Part shown: positions 41,824 through 48,648 of the stretch, piece by piece
Numbering within the stretch: the first letter of the stretch is position 1
Layout: every line of letters starts with the position of its first letter
Origin: a virus
DNA length: 48,648 bases
IMG/VR virus record: IMGVR_UViG_3300042691_026214
Span: 1-48,648 of that record
Direction: 5' to 3' (one strand)
Translations under genes and position numbers: made by a program
Notes under the pieces: generated by a model
What the model saw: only the letters and a program-made list of their open reading frames with translations
What the model was told of the DNA's origin: nothing
Databases searched by the model: none

Positions 41824-42242
41824 AAACGGGCGGCCTCGGCGGTCTTCGCGAGGATCTGGTTTCCAAGCCCGTCCCAGTAGCGCAGGAGCGCCATCACGTT
41901 GGCTTCGGTAAACTCGTCCGGCATGTTCCAGCCGGCGACGCGCACGGCGATCAGCTTGCGGCCGAAGTTGCTCATGTCCTCGACGGTCGAGATCGGCGCC
42001 TCACCGGGCCGGGCCTTTTCGGCTTGCGCGGCCATCAGCTGCTGCTTGCGGGCGTTGGCGTCGATCAGGTCCTTCAGCCGCGCGTCAACGCTCGGGGCCA
42101 GATCGCTCTTGAGCTTCAGGACGATGCCGGACGGCTCAAGGCTCGGCAGCAGCGGCTCGAAGTCGAACGTGTCCTCGTTGGCGACCTGGGCCTTGATGTC
42201 GGCGAGCGAAAACGGCTTGGCGGCCTTGGGGGTCTCGGTCAT
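41799..42242 (-). CDS. Tail assembly chaperone (G-type)
   Basis: A 147-residue protein, helical and charged (PFSLADIKAQVANEDTFDFEPLLPSLEPSG, ATVEDMSNFGRKLIAVRVAGWNMPDEFTEANVMALLRYW). Position directly after the major tail protein and before the tape measure fits the short tail chaperone. The stop is preceded by a TTTT slip site leading into the extension at 41437-41823. It is made in excess of the long form and helps form the tail around the tape measure. Confidence 0.75.
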   Translation of the reverse strand: MTETPKAAKPFSLADIKAQVANEDTFDFEPLLPSLEPSGIVLKLKSDLAPSVDARLKDLIDANARKQQLMAAQAEKARPGEAPISTVEDMSNFGRKLIAVRVAGWNMPDEFTEANVMALLRYWDGLGNQILAKTAEAARFTPDSPKA

Positions 42243-42302
42243 CTGTCCTCGGGGGGGTGTGGGCTCTATGGCCCTGCGGACACGGGGACCATCCCCGCGC
42301 CG

Positions 42303-42336
42303 AAAAAGCGGGGCCGGCGCATTGGCCAGCCCCGCT
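42303..42336 (-). terminator. Terminator after the major tail protein gene
   Basis: AGCGGGGC (42307-42314) pairs with GCCCCGCT (42329-42336), 14-base loop; leftwards it is followed by four or five T. In the gap between the major tail protein and chaperone. A leaky terminator here would raise tail-tube mRNA over the chaperone and tape measure. Confidence 0.7.
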
Positions 42337-42352
42337 CGGGTGGTTAGGTTGA

Positions 42353-43570
42353 TCAGGCGGCGAGGCTGTCTTGCGTCGAGAAGATGGTCTGGTGACTGGC
42401 CAGCGCCGCCCCGCCCGAGCCGTTGTACTCGGCCATGAAGTTGTAGGTCCGGACGATGGCCTTCTCGGCGTCGTCGCGGGTGTCGCTGGAGATCTTCACG
42501 CGCGGCATGACGAAGGTCACAAACTCCGAGCCCGCCGTGCTGTCGACCGCAGCCGTCAGGACCAGCACGACCGGCGTTTGCTCGTCGTACAGGGTCTGCA
42601 GGCTGATGCCGGTGAACTTGGCCGTGAACGAACCCGACACCATCACGCGGCCCTCGTCGGTGTCGGTGATTGCGTTGGAGCCCACCTCCGCCTCGCCCGG
42701 CTTCTCGCCGCCCATCAGCGTGATCTGCGCGCCCGTGATCGGCACGACGACGCCGTTGACGATCAGCTTGCCGTTGACGGCCTGATTGACGCTGGCCGTC
42801 GACGAGGCGGTCGGGGAGGTCAGGACCTGCGAGGAGCCGAGCGTGCGGTTGAGGCCGATGAAGTCGAAGTCATTCGTGACGTTGCCGCTGGCCGGAAGAC
42901 CAATGGCCACCTGCGTCGGCTTCACGTCGGTCCAGGTTTCCGAGCGCGACACGTCCGAGAACCACTCCTCGAAGGTATAATAGTCGTCGGTGTGCGAGGA
43001 CGTCGCGGCCCAGCACTTCTTGCCGGGGACGGCGATGGTGCAGGACGAAATCGGACCCTCGGCGACCAGTGCCGAGCTGTTGAGCGTGGTCACCGTCAGG
43101 ACGGTGGCCGTCACGCCGATCACCAGCAGGTTCTTGTTCAGGTTGGAGGCGTTGACCGAGCCGGCGGTGATGCGCACGACGTCGCCGATCTTGATGCCGC
43201 CGGTGAGGAAGTCGCCGGAGCCACGGGTGACGGTGTAGTTGGAGCCCGAGGTGGCGATGGTCAGCGACAGGCTGGTGATGCTGGTGGTCGAGGCCCAGGT
43301 CTTCTTGAGCAGGGTCGAATAGAACGCCTGATAGGACCCGCCCGAGAGCAGCGCCATCAGCTTGCCGGTGACGCGGCGGATGCCGGCGGTCTGGCCGGTG
43401 GACTGGCGGTGCTCGACGATCTCGTCGTTCTCGTAGGTGTCCCGGGCGAGGGTGAAGAGACTGCCGGGACGACGGCGCAGCAGCTGGCCGCCGGAGCCGG
43501 AGGCGGCGGTGCCGAGGGCGGATTGGGCCTTATAGGCCAGCGTCATTGCAACGCCGTTAGCGTTGGGCAT
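42353..43570 (-). CDS. Major tail (tube) protein
   Basis: A 405-residue protein that should form the tail tube. N-terminal ANGVAMTLAYKAQSALGTAASG and RRRPGSLFTLARDTYENDEIVEHRQSTG resemble the phage tail-tube family of this phage group; the body is beta-rich (TVTRGSGDFLTGGIKIGDVVRITAG) with an Ig-like look and the C-terminal EYNGSGGAALASHQT. Strong ribosome binding site GGAGA before ATG 43570. It lies after the tail terminator and before the chaperones, with a terminator downstream that suits high expression. Confidence 0.8.
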   Translation of the reverse strand: MPNANGVAMTLAYKAQSALGTAASGSGGQLLRRRPGSLFTLARDTYENDEIVEHRQSTGQTAGIRRVTGKLMALLSGGSYQAFYSTLLKKTWASTTSITSLSLTIATSGSNYTVTRGSGDFLTGGIKIGDVVRITAGSVNASNLNKNLLVIGVTATVLTVTTLNSSALVAEGPISSCTIAVPGKKCWAATSSHTDDYYTFEEWFSDVSRSETWTDVKPTQVAIGLPASGNVTNDFDFIGLNRTLGSSQVLTSPTASSTASVNQAVNGKLIVNGVVVPITGAQITLMGGEKPGEAEVGSNAITDTDEGRVMVSGSFTAKFTGISLQTLYDEQTPVVLVLTAAVDSTAGSEFVTFVMPRVKISSDTRDDAEKAIVRTYNFMAEYNGSGGAALASHQTIFSTQDSLAA

Positions 43571-43629
43571 GGTGTTCTCCGATCATGGTGGGGGCAGACA
43601 GACCGGAGGGCCGGTCGTTGGGTTGGCCG

Positions 43630-44040
43630 TCAGGCCGGGTAGACTTCGGCGTAGAAGCGGATGCGCACCGGCACCGCCCATCGGTTTTTGTCGACGAACC
43701 CCGGCATGATTTCGGGCGTCTGTTCGATGATGGTCCGAACGCCGGAAGCGGTGAACGTCGCGCCACGGTAGAAGGTGGCGCGCAGGGCCTCAGCGCGGGC
43801 GGTAGCCGCCGCCGAGCCTTTTGTGAGGGGGTAGCGCAGCGTGACCTGCATAAAGCCGCTCTCGACGTAGGCGCGCCCGATCTCTTGATTTACGGGACGG
43901 GCCGTGAGCAGGTTGACCGCCTGATAGGGGACGGTGTCGGCCGGCGGCGTGAACTCGTCGTTTTCCCAGGCAGTGGCGATGTTGGTCGTCATCCCGTTGA
44001 GCGCGGTTTCCAGTGCGACGCGGACGGCAACGAGGCTCAT
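43630..44040 (-). CDS. Tail terminator / tail completion protein
   Basis: A 136-residue protein (SLVAVRVALETALNGMTTNIATAWENDEFTPPADTVPYQAVNLLTARPVN, and a strand-rich C-terminus). The layout matches the DUF4128-type tail terminator that caps the tube and joins it to the head. It overlaps the previous gene's stop by 4 bases (ATGA-type) and lies just upstream of the major tail protein. Confidence 0.7.
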   Translation of the reverse strand: MSLVAVRVALETALNGMTTNIATAWENDEFTPPADTVPYQAVNLLTARPVNQEIGRAYVESGFMQVTLRYPLTKGSAAATARAEALRATFYRGATFTASGVRTIIEQTPEIMPGFVDKNRWAVPVRIRFYAEVYPA

Positions 44041-44456
44041 CGTTCAACCCCTGCGCTGGCGGCGGCGGCGGCGTCGTTCACGATGGGCGCGAACTCCATG
44101 ACGGTGAGGGCGACGAGGCCCTGCGGCGCCTGGGTCGAGTGGCCTCGCTCCAGCGCCATCGCGTAGGGCAGATTGTTGGTCAGGAAGTGCACGCGGCCCA
44201 TGCCCTCGCCCGGGACCAGCGCGGGAGCGTCGGGCGGCGGCGCCGGGCTTTCCGACGTGCCGCCGGTCTCGACCGTACCCTCGGCAGGCTGGCCGACGCT
44301 GTAGCGCCAGTTGCCCCGAAAGCGGCCGGTGTCGACCGGTGAGCGCAGGATCAGCCGCGACTGGACCTCAAGCACGATTCCGCGAACCGCGGCGTCGGCG
44401 TTCGCCTCGGCCTTGGCCGCGAACTGTTGCAGCGCCAGAGTGAAGGCCCCGCTCAT
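44037..44456 (-). CDS. HK97 gp10-like head-tail completion protein
   Basis: Start taken as ATG 44456, sharing a base with the upstream stop (TGATG); 139 residues. FAAKAEANADAAVRGIVLEVQSRLILRSPVDTGRFRGNWRYSVGQP is the recognisable core: helix, then SPVDTGRFRGNW, as in gp10-type neck proteins. The C-terminal part has NNLPYAMALERGHSTQAPQG. It joins the head portal to the tail. Confidence 0.8.
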   Translation of the reverse strand: MSGAFTLALQQFAAKAEANADAAVRGIVLEVQSRLILRSPVDTGRFRGNWRYSVGQPAEGTVETGGTSESPAPPPDAPALVPGEGMGRVHFLTNNLPYAMALERGHSTQAPQGLVALTVMEFAPIVNDAAAAASAGVER

Positions 44457-44854
44457 CAGGACCGCCGAAGGTGCAGCATGGTGTAGACGAGCGTCCCGGC
44501 CGGCGCGAACGGCTCGGCGCCCTTGACGCGCCACTTCCGGCCGTCCGGGTATTCGAGCAGCGCATCGACGACGGCTGTGGCGATCACGGCGCCGTCGGTG
44601 GCCAGCGGCGACAGCATGAACCGAACATCGCCGACCATGATCAGCGAGCCGTCGATCTGGCTGGCGCGGAAATACTCCTCGATGCCCGAGCCGGTCTGGC
44701 GGGTGATCGAGCCGGTGCCGGTCGCGCCGGTAGCCGGGTCGTATGCGCCCTGATTGGTCACCTCAAGCGTGACCTGCTGCCCCTTGCCGCCGGCCGACTT
44801 GATCGCAAGGACCCGGGCCGCCATCGCTTGGGCGCGTTCGTCGTAGCTGGCCAT
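44456..44854 (-). CDS. Head-tail joining (neck) protein
   Basis: A 132-residue, beta-rich protein (QQVTLEVTNQGAYDPATGATGTG, GSLIMVGDVRFMLSPLATDGA, KWRVKGAEPFAPAGTLVYTML). From its content and place between the adaptor and gp10-like genes it is probably a connector stopper. The stop shares a base with the following start. Confidence 0.65.
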   Translation of the reverse strand: MASYDERAQAMAARVLAIKSAGGKGQQVTLEVTNQGAYDPATGATGTGSITRQTGSGIEEYFRASQIDGSLIMVGDVRFMLSPLATDGAVIATAVVDALLEYPDGRKWRVKGAEPFAPAGTLVYTMLHLRRS

Positions 44855-44855
44855 G

Positions 44856-45353
44856 TCAGGCGCGCGAGAGCCGCAGCCCGCTGCCGCTGGCGAGGTAGGG
44901 GTTCATCAGGGCGTCGATCACGGGATAGGACGGCCGGCCGTTGGTGTAGTCCTGATACTCGGTCTCGATCTGGCCGACCTTTTCGCGCTTGACCGCCTGC
45001 GTCTGGTCGGGGGCCAGGTCGTCCGATGCCGCGCGAATGGCCGCCTCGATGCAGGCCTTGACCACGCCTGCCGGAACCTCGTCGCTGTCGTAGTAGGCCC
45101 AGCCCCCCAGGTCGCGGCGCGGCATCTCGTAGCGCGGGAAGTCCAGCGCCTGCGTGGTTCGGACCCGGAAGCCGGACAGCAGTTGGCCGTACCGCTGGCC
45201 GAGGTAGTCGGTTGCCTTGCGCAGCAGGGCCTCGATAGCCGCGTCCGTGCCGTAGGTGATGGCCCGGGCGTCGCAGTAGGCCTTGAACGCCGCGACCGTC
45301 ACGAAGCTTTCGGCGTCGGCCTTGCCGGTCCCGTCCTCGACCACAAGCGCCAT
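44856..45353 (-). CDS. Head-tail adaptor (DnaT-like/gp6-type)
   Basis: A 165-residue helical protein: ALVVEDGTGKADAESFVTVAAFKAYCDARA, LLRKATDYLGQRYGQLLSGFRV, then VVKACIEAAIRAASDDL and PYLASGSGLRLSRA at the end. Such proteins are often labelled DnaT-like ssDNA-binding but in this position are the head-tail adaptor that sits under the portal. Only 1-2 bases separate it from the following gene. Confidence 0.75.
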   Translation of the reverse strand: MALVVEDGTGKADAESFVTVAAFKAYCDARAITYGTDAAIEALLRKATDYLGQRYGQLLSGFRVRTTQALDFPRYEMPRRDLGGWAYYDSDEVPAGVVKACIEAAIRAASDDLAPDQTQAVKREKVGQIETEYQDYTNGRPSYPVIDALMNPYLASGSGLRLSRA

Positions 45354-45356
45354 GGG

Positions 45357-45683
45357 TTAGACCGCGCCCTTCACGGCGTCGCGTTCGGCGCGCAGGTCCG
45401 CCACGTCGGCCGCCGGGTCAAAGTCAGCACCGGCAGCGGTCAGATCGGCCTCGATTTCGCGGCGGGACAGCGGCGGATCGCCGGCCTCCTCGTCCGGCGA
45501 CGGCTTGGCCTTGGCGCGCTTGGAGCCGCCCTTCTTCCCGTCGCCGTCATGGTCGAGGGGGTCGGCCAGGCGCCAGCCAAGCGCCTCAAACTCCGCTATG
45601 GAGGCAGCGGGAACGTTGGCTTCGTGGCTGTCCGGGTGCGCGTTGGCATCCCGGACCATGCGAACAACCGTTTTCGGTTCCAT
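45357..45683 (-). CDS. Small acidic hypothetical protein after the coat gene
   Basis: Start taken as ATG 45683, which has a strong AGGAG site (GCAGGAGAAGCTC); a more upstream ATG (45728) lacks one. 108 residues: TVVRMVRDANAHPDSHEANVPAASIAEFEALGWRLADPL, then a Lys-rich acidic linker (DGDGKKGGSKRAKAKPSPDEE) and C-terminal LSRREIEADLTAAGADF. Family not recognised; it may be a head decoration or completion protein. Confidence 0.65.
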   Translation of the reverse strand: MEPKTVVRMVRDANAHPDSHEANVPAASIAEFEALGWRLADPLDHDGDGKKGGSKRAKAKPSPDEEAGDPPLSRREIEADLTAAGADFDPAADVADLRAERDAVKGAV

Positions 45684-45733
45684 GAGCTTCTCCTGCTTTC
45701 CAATAGCCGTCGTCAGGTCGGCGACCATGAGAA

Positions 45734-45757
45734 AACAGGGAGGGGTTCGCCCCTCCC
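45734..45757 (-). terminator. Terminator after the major capsid gene
   Basis: GGGAGGGG (45738-45745) and CCCCTCCC (45750-45757) pair perfectly around TTCG; on the minus strand the loop is CGAA and the stem is followed by TGTTTTC. It lies 18 bases after the coat stop. Partial termination would favour coat mRNA over the neck genes. Confidence 0.75.
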
Positions 45758-45774
45758 CGCTCCCGTTTTGTGGG

Positions 45775-46944
45775 CTAGCCCAGCAGCGTCGTGACGTGTT
45801 CCGGCTTGATGCCGGCCACGCCCCACGCCAGACCGACCTCGATCTTGACGCGGCGATACTGGCGGTACATCGCGACCTGGAACGTCAGGCCGGAGACCGG
45901 ATCGGTGATCAGCATGACGTCGTCGGCATCGTCTCCGCCCTCCGGCATGGCCGGGACGCGAGCGGCGAGCACCAGCGCGTTCGCGGAGAAGGCGATGTTC
46001 GGCGTATAGCTGTTGCCGATGGTGACGGCGTCGTTGTCAGCCGCGGCGACCAGAAGGCCGGGATTGCCGATCACGATGTTGCCCGACGTCGCCACCAGAC
46101 CCGTGTTGACCACGTACTTGTTGGTCGAGTCCGACGCGTGGGTGACGATGTCGCCCGCTTTGATGCCGGTGGTGTTCACCGTGATCGTGTCGAGCGTCAG
46201 CGTGGTCTGACCAACGGCCTCGGTCGAGGCGTTGTTGATCAGGGCGCCGGTGGCCGCACCCTTGACGTGCTGGGTCAAGCCCGCCGAGTAGCCCATGGTG
46301 AAGCCCTGCAGCTGGCGCATCTGCCGCTGACGCAGCATGGCGCCGGCATCGCCGGACTCGTTGACCTTGAACAGTTCAGAGTGCTTGCCTTCCAGCTTGG
46401 CGCGAGCAGCCGAGTTCAGGACCAGAACGCGACCCGTCGAGGGGGCGCCGTTGTCGTCGAGAATGCGGTTGATCTCGGCCATATCGGTGAGGTCAGCGGC
46501 GGTGCCGAACGGGGTGGTGCCGGCGGTGCCATAGGCGCGCGAGGAACTGGTCTTGGCGATGGTCGCCAGATCCACCTCGACGGCGTTGGTCAGCGCGCGA
46601 AAGGCCTGCGCGAACTGATCAGCCAGAATGCGGTTGTACTGGCCGAACTGCGAGACCGAAAGCTGCTCCTCGCCGGTCCAGCGAACCGGGGCAGCCCTGC
46701 TCTTGGTGATCGTCACATCGGCGTAACCGATGGTCGCATCGCCGCTGTCAGCAGGGGTGGCTCCGGGAGTGATGTCTTCCAGGGCGATGGCCGGAGCGAT
46801 GGCGCTGCGGACGGTCTGGCCGACCGCGCCGCTCTCGGCGGTGGCGTCGCGCTGGACGTTCGGGATGAAGCCGATCAGCTCGCGCGAAACGACGTCGAGA
46901 CCGGTGTAGATGGTCGGGATGAGACCCGTGAGAGTGTTGGCCAC
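45775..46944 (-). CDS. Major capsid protein, P22 coat-like
   Basis: A 389-residue coat protein. The N-terminus (ANTLTGLIPTIYTGLDVVSRELIGFIPNVQRDATAES) and AVGQTVRSAIAP match the P22 gp5 family, which has the HK97 fold with an inserted domain. Further features are TKSRAAPVRWTGEEQLSV and FQVAMYRQYRRVKIEVGLAWGVAGIKPEHVTTLLG. It starts with GTG 46944 behind a perfect AAAGGAGG site (46957-46950), as expected for the most abundant structural protein. A scaffold gene precedes it and a terminator follows. Confidence 0.9.
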   Translation of the reverse strand: MANTLTGLIPTIYTGLDVVSRELIGFIPNVQRDATAESGAVGQTVRSAIAPAIALEDITPGATPADSGDATIGYADVTITKSRAAPVRWTGEEQLSVSQFGQYNRILADQFAQAFRALTNAVEVDLATIAKTSSSRAYGTAGTTPFGTAADLTDMAEINRILDDNGAPSTGRVLVLNSAARAKLEGKHSELFKVNESGDAGAMLRQRQMRQLQGFTMGYSAGLTQHVKGAATGALINNASTEAVGQTTLTLDTITVNTTGIKAGDIVTHASDSTNKYVVNTGLVATSGNIVIGNPGLLVAAADNDAVTIGNSYTPNIAFSANALVLAARVPAMPEGGDDADDVMLITDPVSGLTFQVAMYRQYRRVKIEVGLAWGVAGIKPEHVTTLLG

Positions 46945-47056
46945 GATGGGCCTCCTTTCGGTGCTTCAGGGAGGGAGACAAGGCGGATGGCCCGCCGGGG
47001 TAGTTCGTTGGGCCGTGCCGCCCGGGCGCCCGCCCCAAACCGGGGAGGGCTCGTCG

Positions 47057-47830
47057 TCAGTCGACGATCTGGAGTTCCCGAGAGGCCTTCATCTGCTCAG
47101 CGGGGCCGAGCTTCATGAAGTCCGCGCGGGTGATGGTCTTGGCGCCAGAGGCTCGCCCCTGCCCGCCCTTGGCGTCGCCGCCGGAGTTGTTGATGCGGAC
47201 GAAGGCCTTGCCCTGTTCGCTTTCGGCCCAGAGCTTGACGTACTCTGCCAAGGGCACGCCGCCGCGATAGGCCACGGGGTTGCCTTCGTCGTCGTCCTTG
47301 ATCTCGACACCCTGCCGCAGCAGCGCCGAGACCGCCGGCTGGAACTCGGGGCCGACGCCCGCCGCTGCGATGGCCTGCGACAGCCCGGCGTCGATGACCA
47401 GCTTCTCGACCTGGGTCCGGTACTTGCCGATGGCCTCGTCGCGCTTGGTGACCTCTTTGCTGTAGCGGTCCTCGAGCTGCTTCTTGACGGTGTCGAAGTC
47501 GCCGGCCTCACGGGCCTTGGCCTCCTCGGCCTCTGCCTGTTTGGCCTCGATCTCGGCCTTCCAGTCGTTCAGCGCCTTGAGCGCGGCGCGGTCGGCGGCG
47601 GAGTCCTTCTTCAGCCGTTCGTGAGCCGCCGCGAGGCCCTGGTACTTGGCCGGGTCGATGGTCTCGGCGGCCTTGTCGGCAGCCTTGTCATCGGCGGCCT
47701 TTTCGCCCTCGGCGCCACCCTCGTTGTCGGCCGCGAAGGCGACGGCAGGGCCGCGCATCATCGTCGGGAGGCCCGGGCGGGCGTTGAACATGGCGGACGA
47801 GCCCATCAGGGCCGTGCGAGTGGTCTTCAT
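47057..47830 (-). CDS. Scaffolding protein
   Basis: A 257-residue protein, largely helical and charged: an acidic AEGEKAADDKAADKAAETID stretch, a long coiled coil (ALNDWKAEIEAKQAEAEEAKAREAGDFDTVKKQLEDRY), and a C-terminal basic/Gly-rich part (GGDAKGGQGRASGAKTITRADFMKLGP). Position directly before the coat gene and composition fit the internal scaffold that shapes the procapsid and leaves it before DNA enters. Confidence 0.8.
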   Translation of the reverse strand: MKTTRTALMGSSAMFNARPGLPTMMRGPAVAFAADNEGGAEGEKAADDKAADKAAETIDPAKYQGLAAAHERLKKDSAADRAALKALNDWKAEIEAKQAEAEEAKAREAGDFDTVKKQLEDRYSKEVTKRDEAIGKYRTQVEKLVIDAGLSQAIAAAGVGPEFQPAVSALLRQGVEIKDDDEGNPVAYRGGVPLAEYVKLWAESEQGKAFVRINNSGGDAKGGQGRASGAKTITRADFMKLGPAEQMKASRELQIVD

Positions 47831-47917
47831 GGGGTGGTTCTCCTGCCGCTCAGCGGACGCAGGGGGCGCGGCTCTGCACGACGCCCGATGGGTGTGCCCG
47901 GCTCTGCACGGGACACG

Positions 47918-47948
47918 AAAAACCCGCCGAGGCGTGAACCTGGGCGGG
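47918..47948 (-). terminator. Terminator between GIY-YIG gene and scaffold
   Basis: CCCGCC (47923-47928) pairs with GGCGGG (47943-47948), 14-base loop; leftwards it is followed by five T (47922-47918). It lies between the nuclease stop (48023) and the scaffold start (47830). It may insulate structural genes from the invading nuclease gene. Confidence 0.7.
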
Positions 47949-48022
47949 CGCAGCCGGCGTCATGCCGGGCTGTTACTGGCGGGCGGCGCGCGCCCTAGAA
48001 GTCGACGGGAGCAATCCAGCCG

Positions 48023-48648
48023 CTAGTCTACGTTTGGCCATAGCTCGCGACGGTGGATCGCGCCAATGAGCGACCGCGAGACGCCAAAGTCTGCGGCCAC
48101 CACAGCGTGGCGCTCTCTGTTCGCGCACCTCGCCCGAATTGAGCGGACATTCTCTTCGCTCAATCGAGCGCGCGGATTGCTCTCGCCCTGCACCCGGAGG
48201 AACGGATGGTCGCCTGCGAGCTTTCGGCCCCGACACGCCTCCGAGAGGCTTTCGCGCTCGCCAGGCCGAGTCCATCGAGCATGTGCGGCGGCGGTCAGTT
48301 TTGCCCTGACCTCCGGCCGCGCCATTATGGCTGTTCGCATCTCAGACATTCGCGACTTGACTTCGGGCTTCGCAAACGTGGTGCGATTTGACGCCCTGTT
48401 TCGCTCAATGCGCTCAGGCAATCTCTGAAGCACGCTTTGGGCCTCGGCCATGCGCGCCCTAGCCCCATCAGAAAGGCAAAACCCCGATTCGCCGCCACTT
48501 CTGGCGTTGAGAAGGTCTGCTCCCTTGCGCGCAAGCGCGTTGATCCAATAATCTTCGGCGTCGGGCTCGGCATTTCTTTGCAACGCGACCGCTAGGATAT
48601 CTGCTCCGCGAGACAGGACGCTGCGTACCCAGTCGGCCTTTGGCGATG
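48023..48648 (-). CDS. GIY-YIG homing-type endonuclease, C-terminal part (cut by window edge)
   Basis: The minus-strand frame is open from the right edge: SPKADWVRSVLSRGADILAV, then DAEDYWINALARKGADLLNARSGG. This matches the second half of a GIY-YIG domain, including the conserved Glu region and LLN..GG. Next come NUMOD3-like repeats (SRMSEMRTAIMARPEVRAKL, HARWTRPGERESLSEA) and a C-terminal HTH (RARLSEENVRSIRARC, VVAADFGVSRSLIGAIHRREL). The only local start is TTG 48583 with no good ribosome site, so this is not a complete gene; the N-terminal piece is at 1-104. Confidence 0.75.
   Translation of the reverse strand, partial: SPKADWVRSVLSRGADILAVALQRNAEPDAEDYWINALARKGADLLNARSGGESGFCLSDGARARMAEAQSVLQRLPERIERNRASNRTTFAKPEVKSRMSEMRTAIMARPEVRAKLTAAAHARWTRPGERESLSEACRGRKLAGDHPFLRVQGESNPRARLSEENVRSIRARCANRERHAVVAADFGVSRSLIGAIHRRELWPNVD

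Overview
The window is the genome, or very nearly the whole genome, of a GC-rich temperate phage with a long non-contractile (siphovirus-type) tail. It can be read as a circle. A GIY-YIG nuclease gene runs off the right end (48023-48648, minus) and its missing N-terminal part lies at the left end (1-104, minus), so the late operon continues across the ends. The host is most likely an alphaproteobacterium of the Caulobacterales kind, because the phage carries relatives of cell-cycle regulators restricted to that class: a GcrA-type protein, a SciP/DUF1153-type protein and an OmpR/CtrA-type winged-helix domain.

Layout. (1) 14975 down to 5347, minus strand: Cro-like protein, HTH protein, RusA resolvase, winged-helix and GcrA-like regulators, beta-class DNA methyltransferase, DnaB helicase, PAPS-reductase-like protein, DUF1376 protein and a T5orf172-type protein, mostly joined by ATGA, GTGA or TGATG overlaps. 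(2) 5173 down to 183, minus: small and large terminase, DUF4055-type portal, MuF-like head protein and two small Cys-pair proteins. (3) Across the ends and on from 48648 down to 37478, minus: GIY-YIG nuclease, scaffold, P22-type coat protein, head-tail adaptors, major tail protein, tail chaperone with a -1 frameshift product, and tape measure. (4) 37448 down to 26958, minus: tail fibre and hub proteins, including one with collagen-like repeats plus an SGNH hydrolase domain and one rich in glycine, then a metallophosphoesterase, two membrane proteins (holin candidates), endolysin and overlapping spanins, ending at a terminator at 26908-26933. (5) 15069-16387, plus: CI/LexA-like repressor with an overlapping secreted-protein gene. 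(6) 16477-26755, plus: a long operon of small genes, SciP-like regulator, HNH nuclease, RecE-like nuclease and RecT, C5-methyltransferase with a second reading frame inside it, Lar-like anti-restriction protein and tyrosine integrase. Four direct repeats beside the integrase mark a probable attP.

How it works together. The repressor probably controls two promoters, one for the minus-strand operon and one for the plus-strand operon. Both have the same 16-17 bp operator placed exactly between their -35 and -10 hexamers. The early genes supply replication (DnaB), recombination (RecE/RecT, RusA), DNA modification (two methyltransferases) and several regulators that could read or override the host's CtrA-GcrA-SciP cell-cycle circuit. 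No tRNA or rRNA gene and no CRISPR array was seen.

The points most worth following up are the set of cell-cycle-like regulators, the long two-frame overlap inside the C5-methyltransferase gene and its Glu-to-Lys change in the ENV motif, the tetranucleotide repeat in the beta-class methyltransferase, and the start-less tail-chaperone extension. Functions are assigned from reading the protein sequences and from memory of families; no database search was run.
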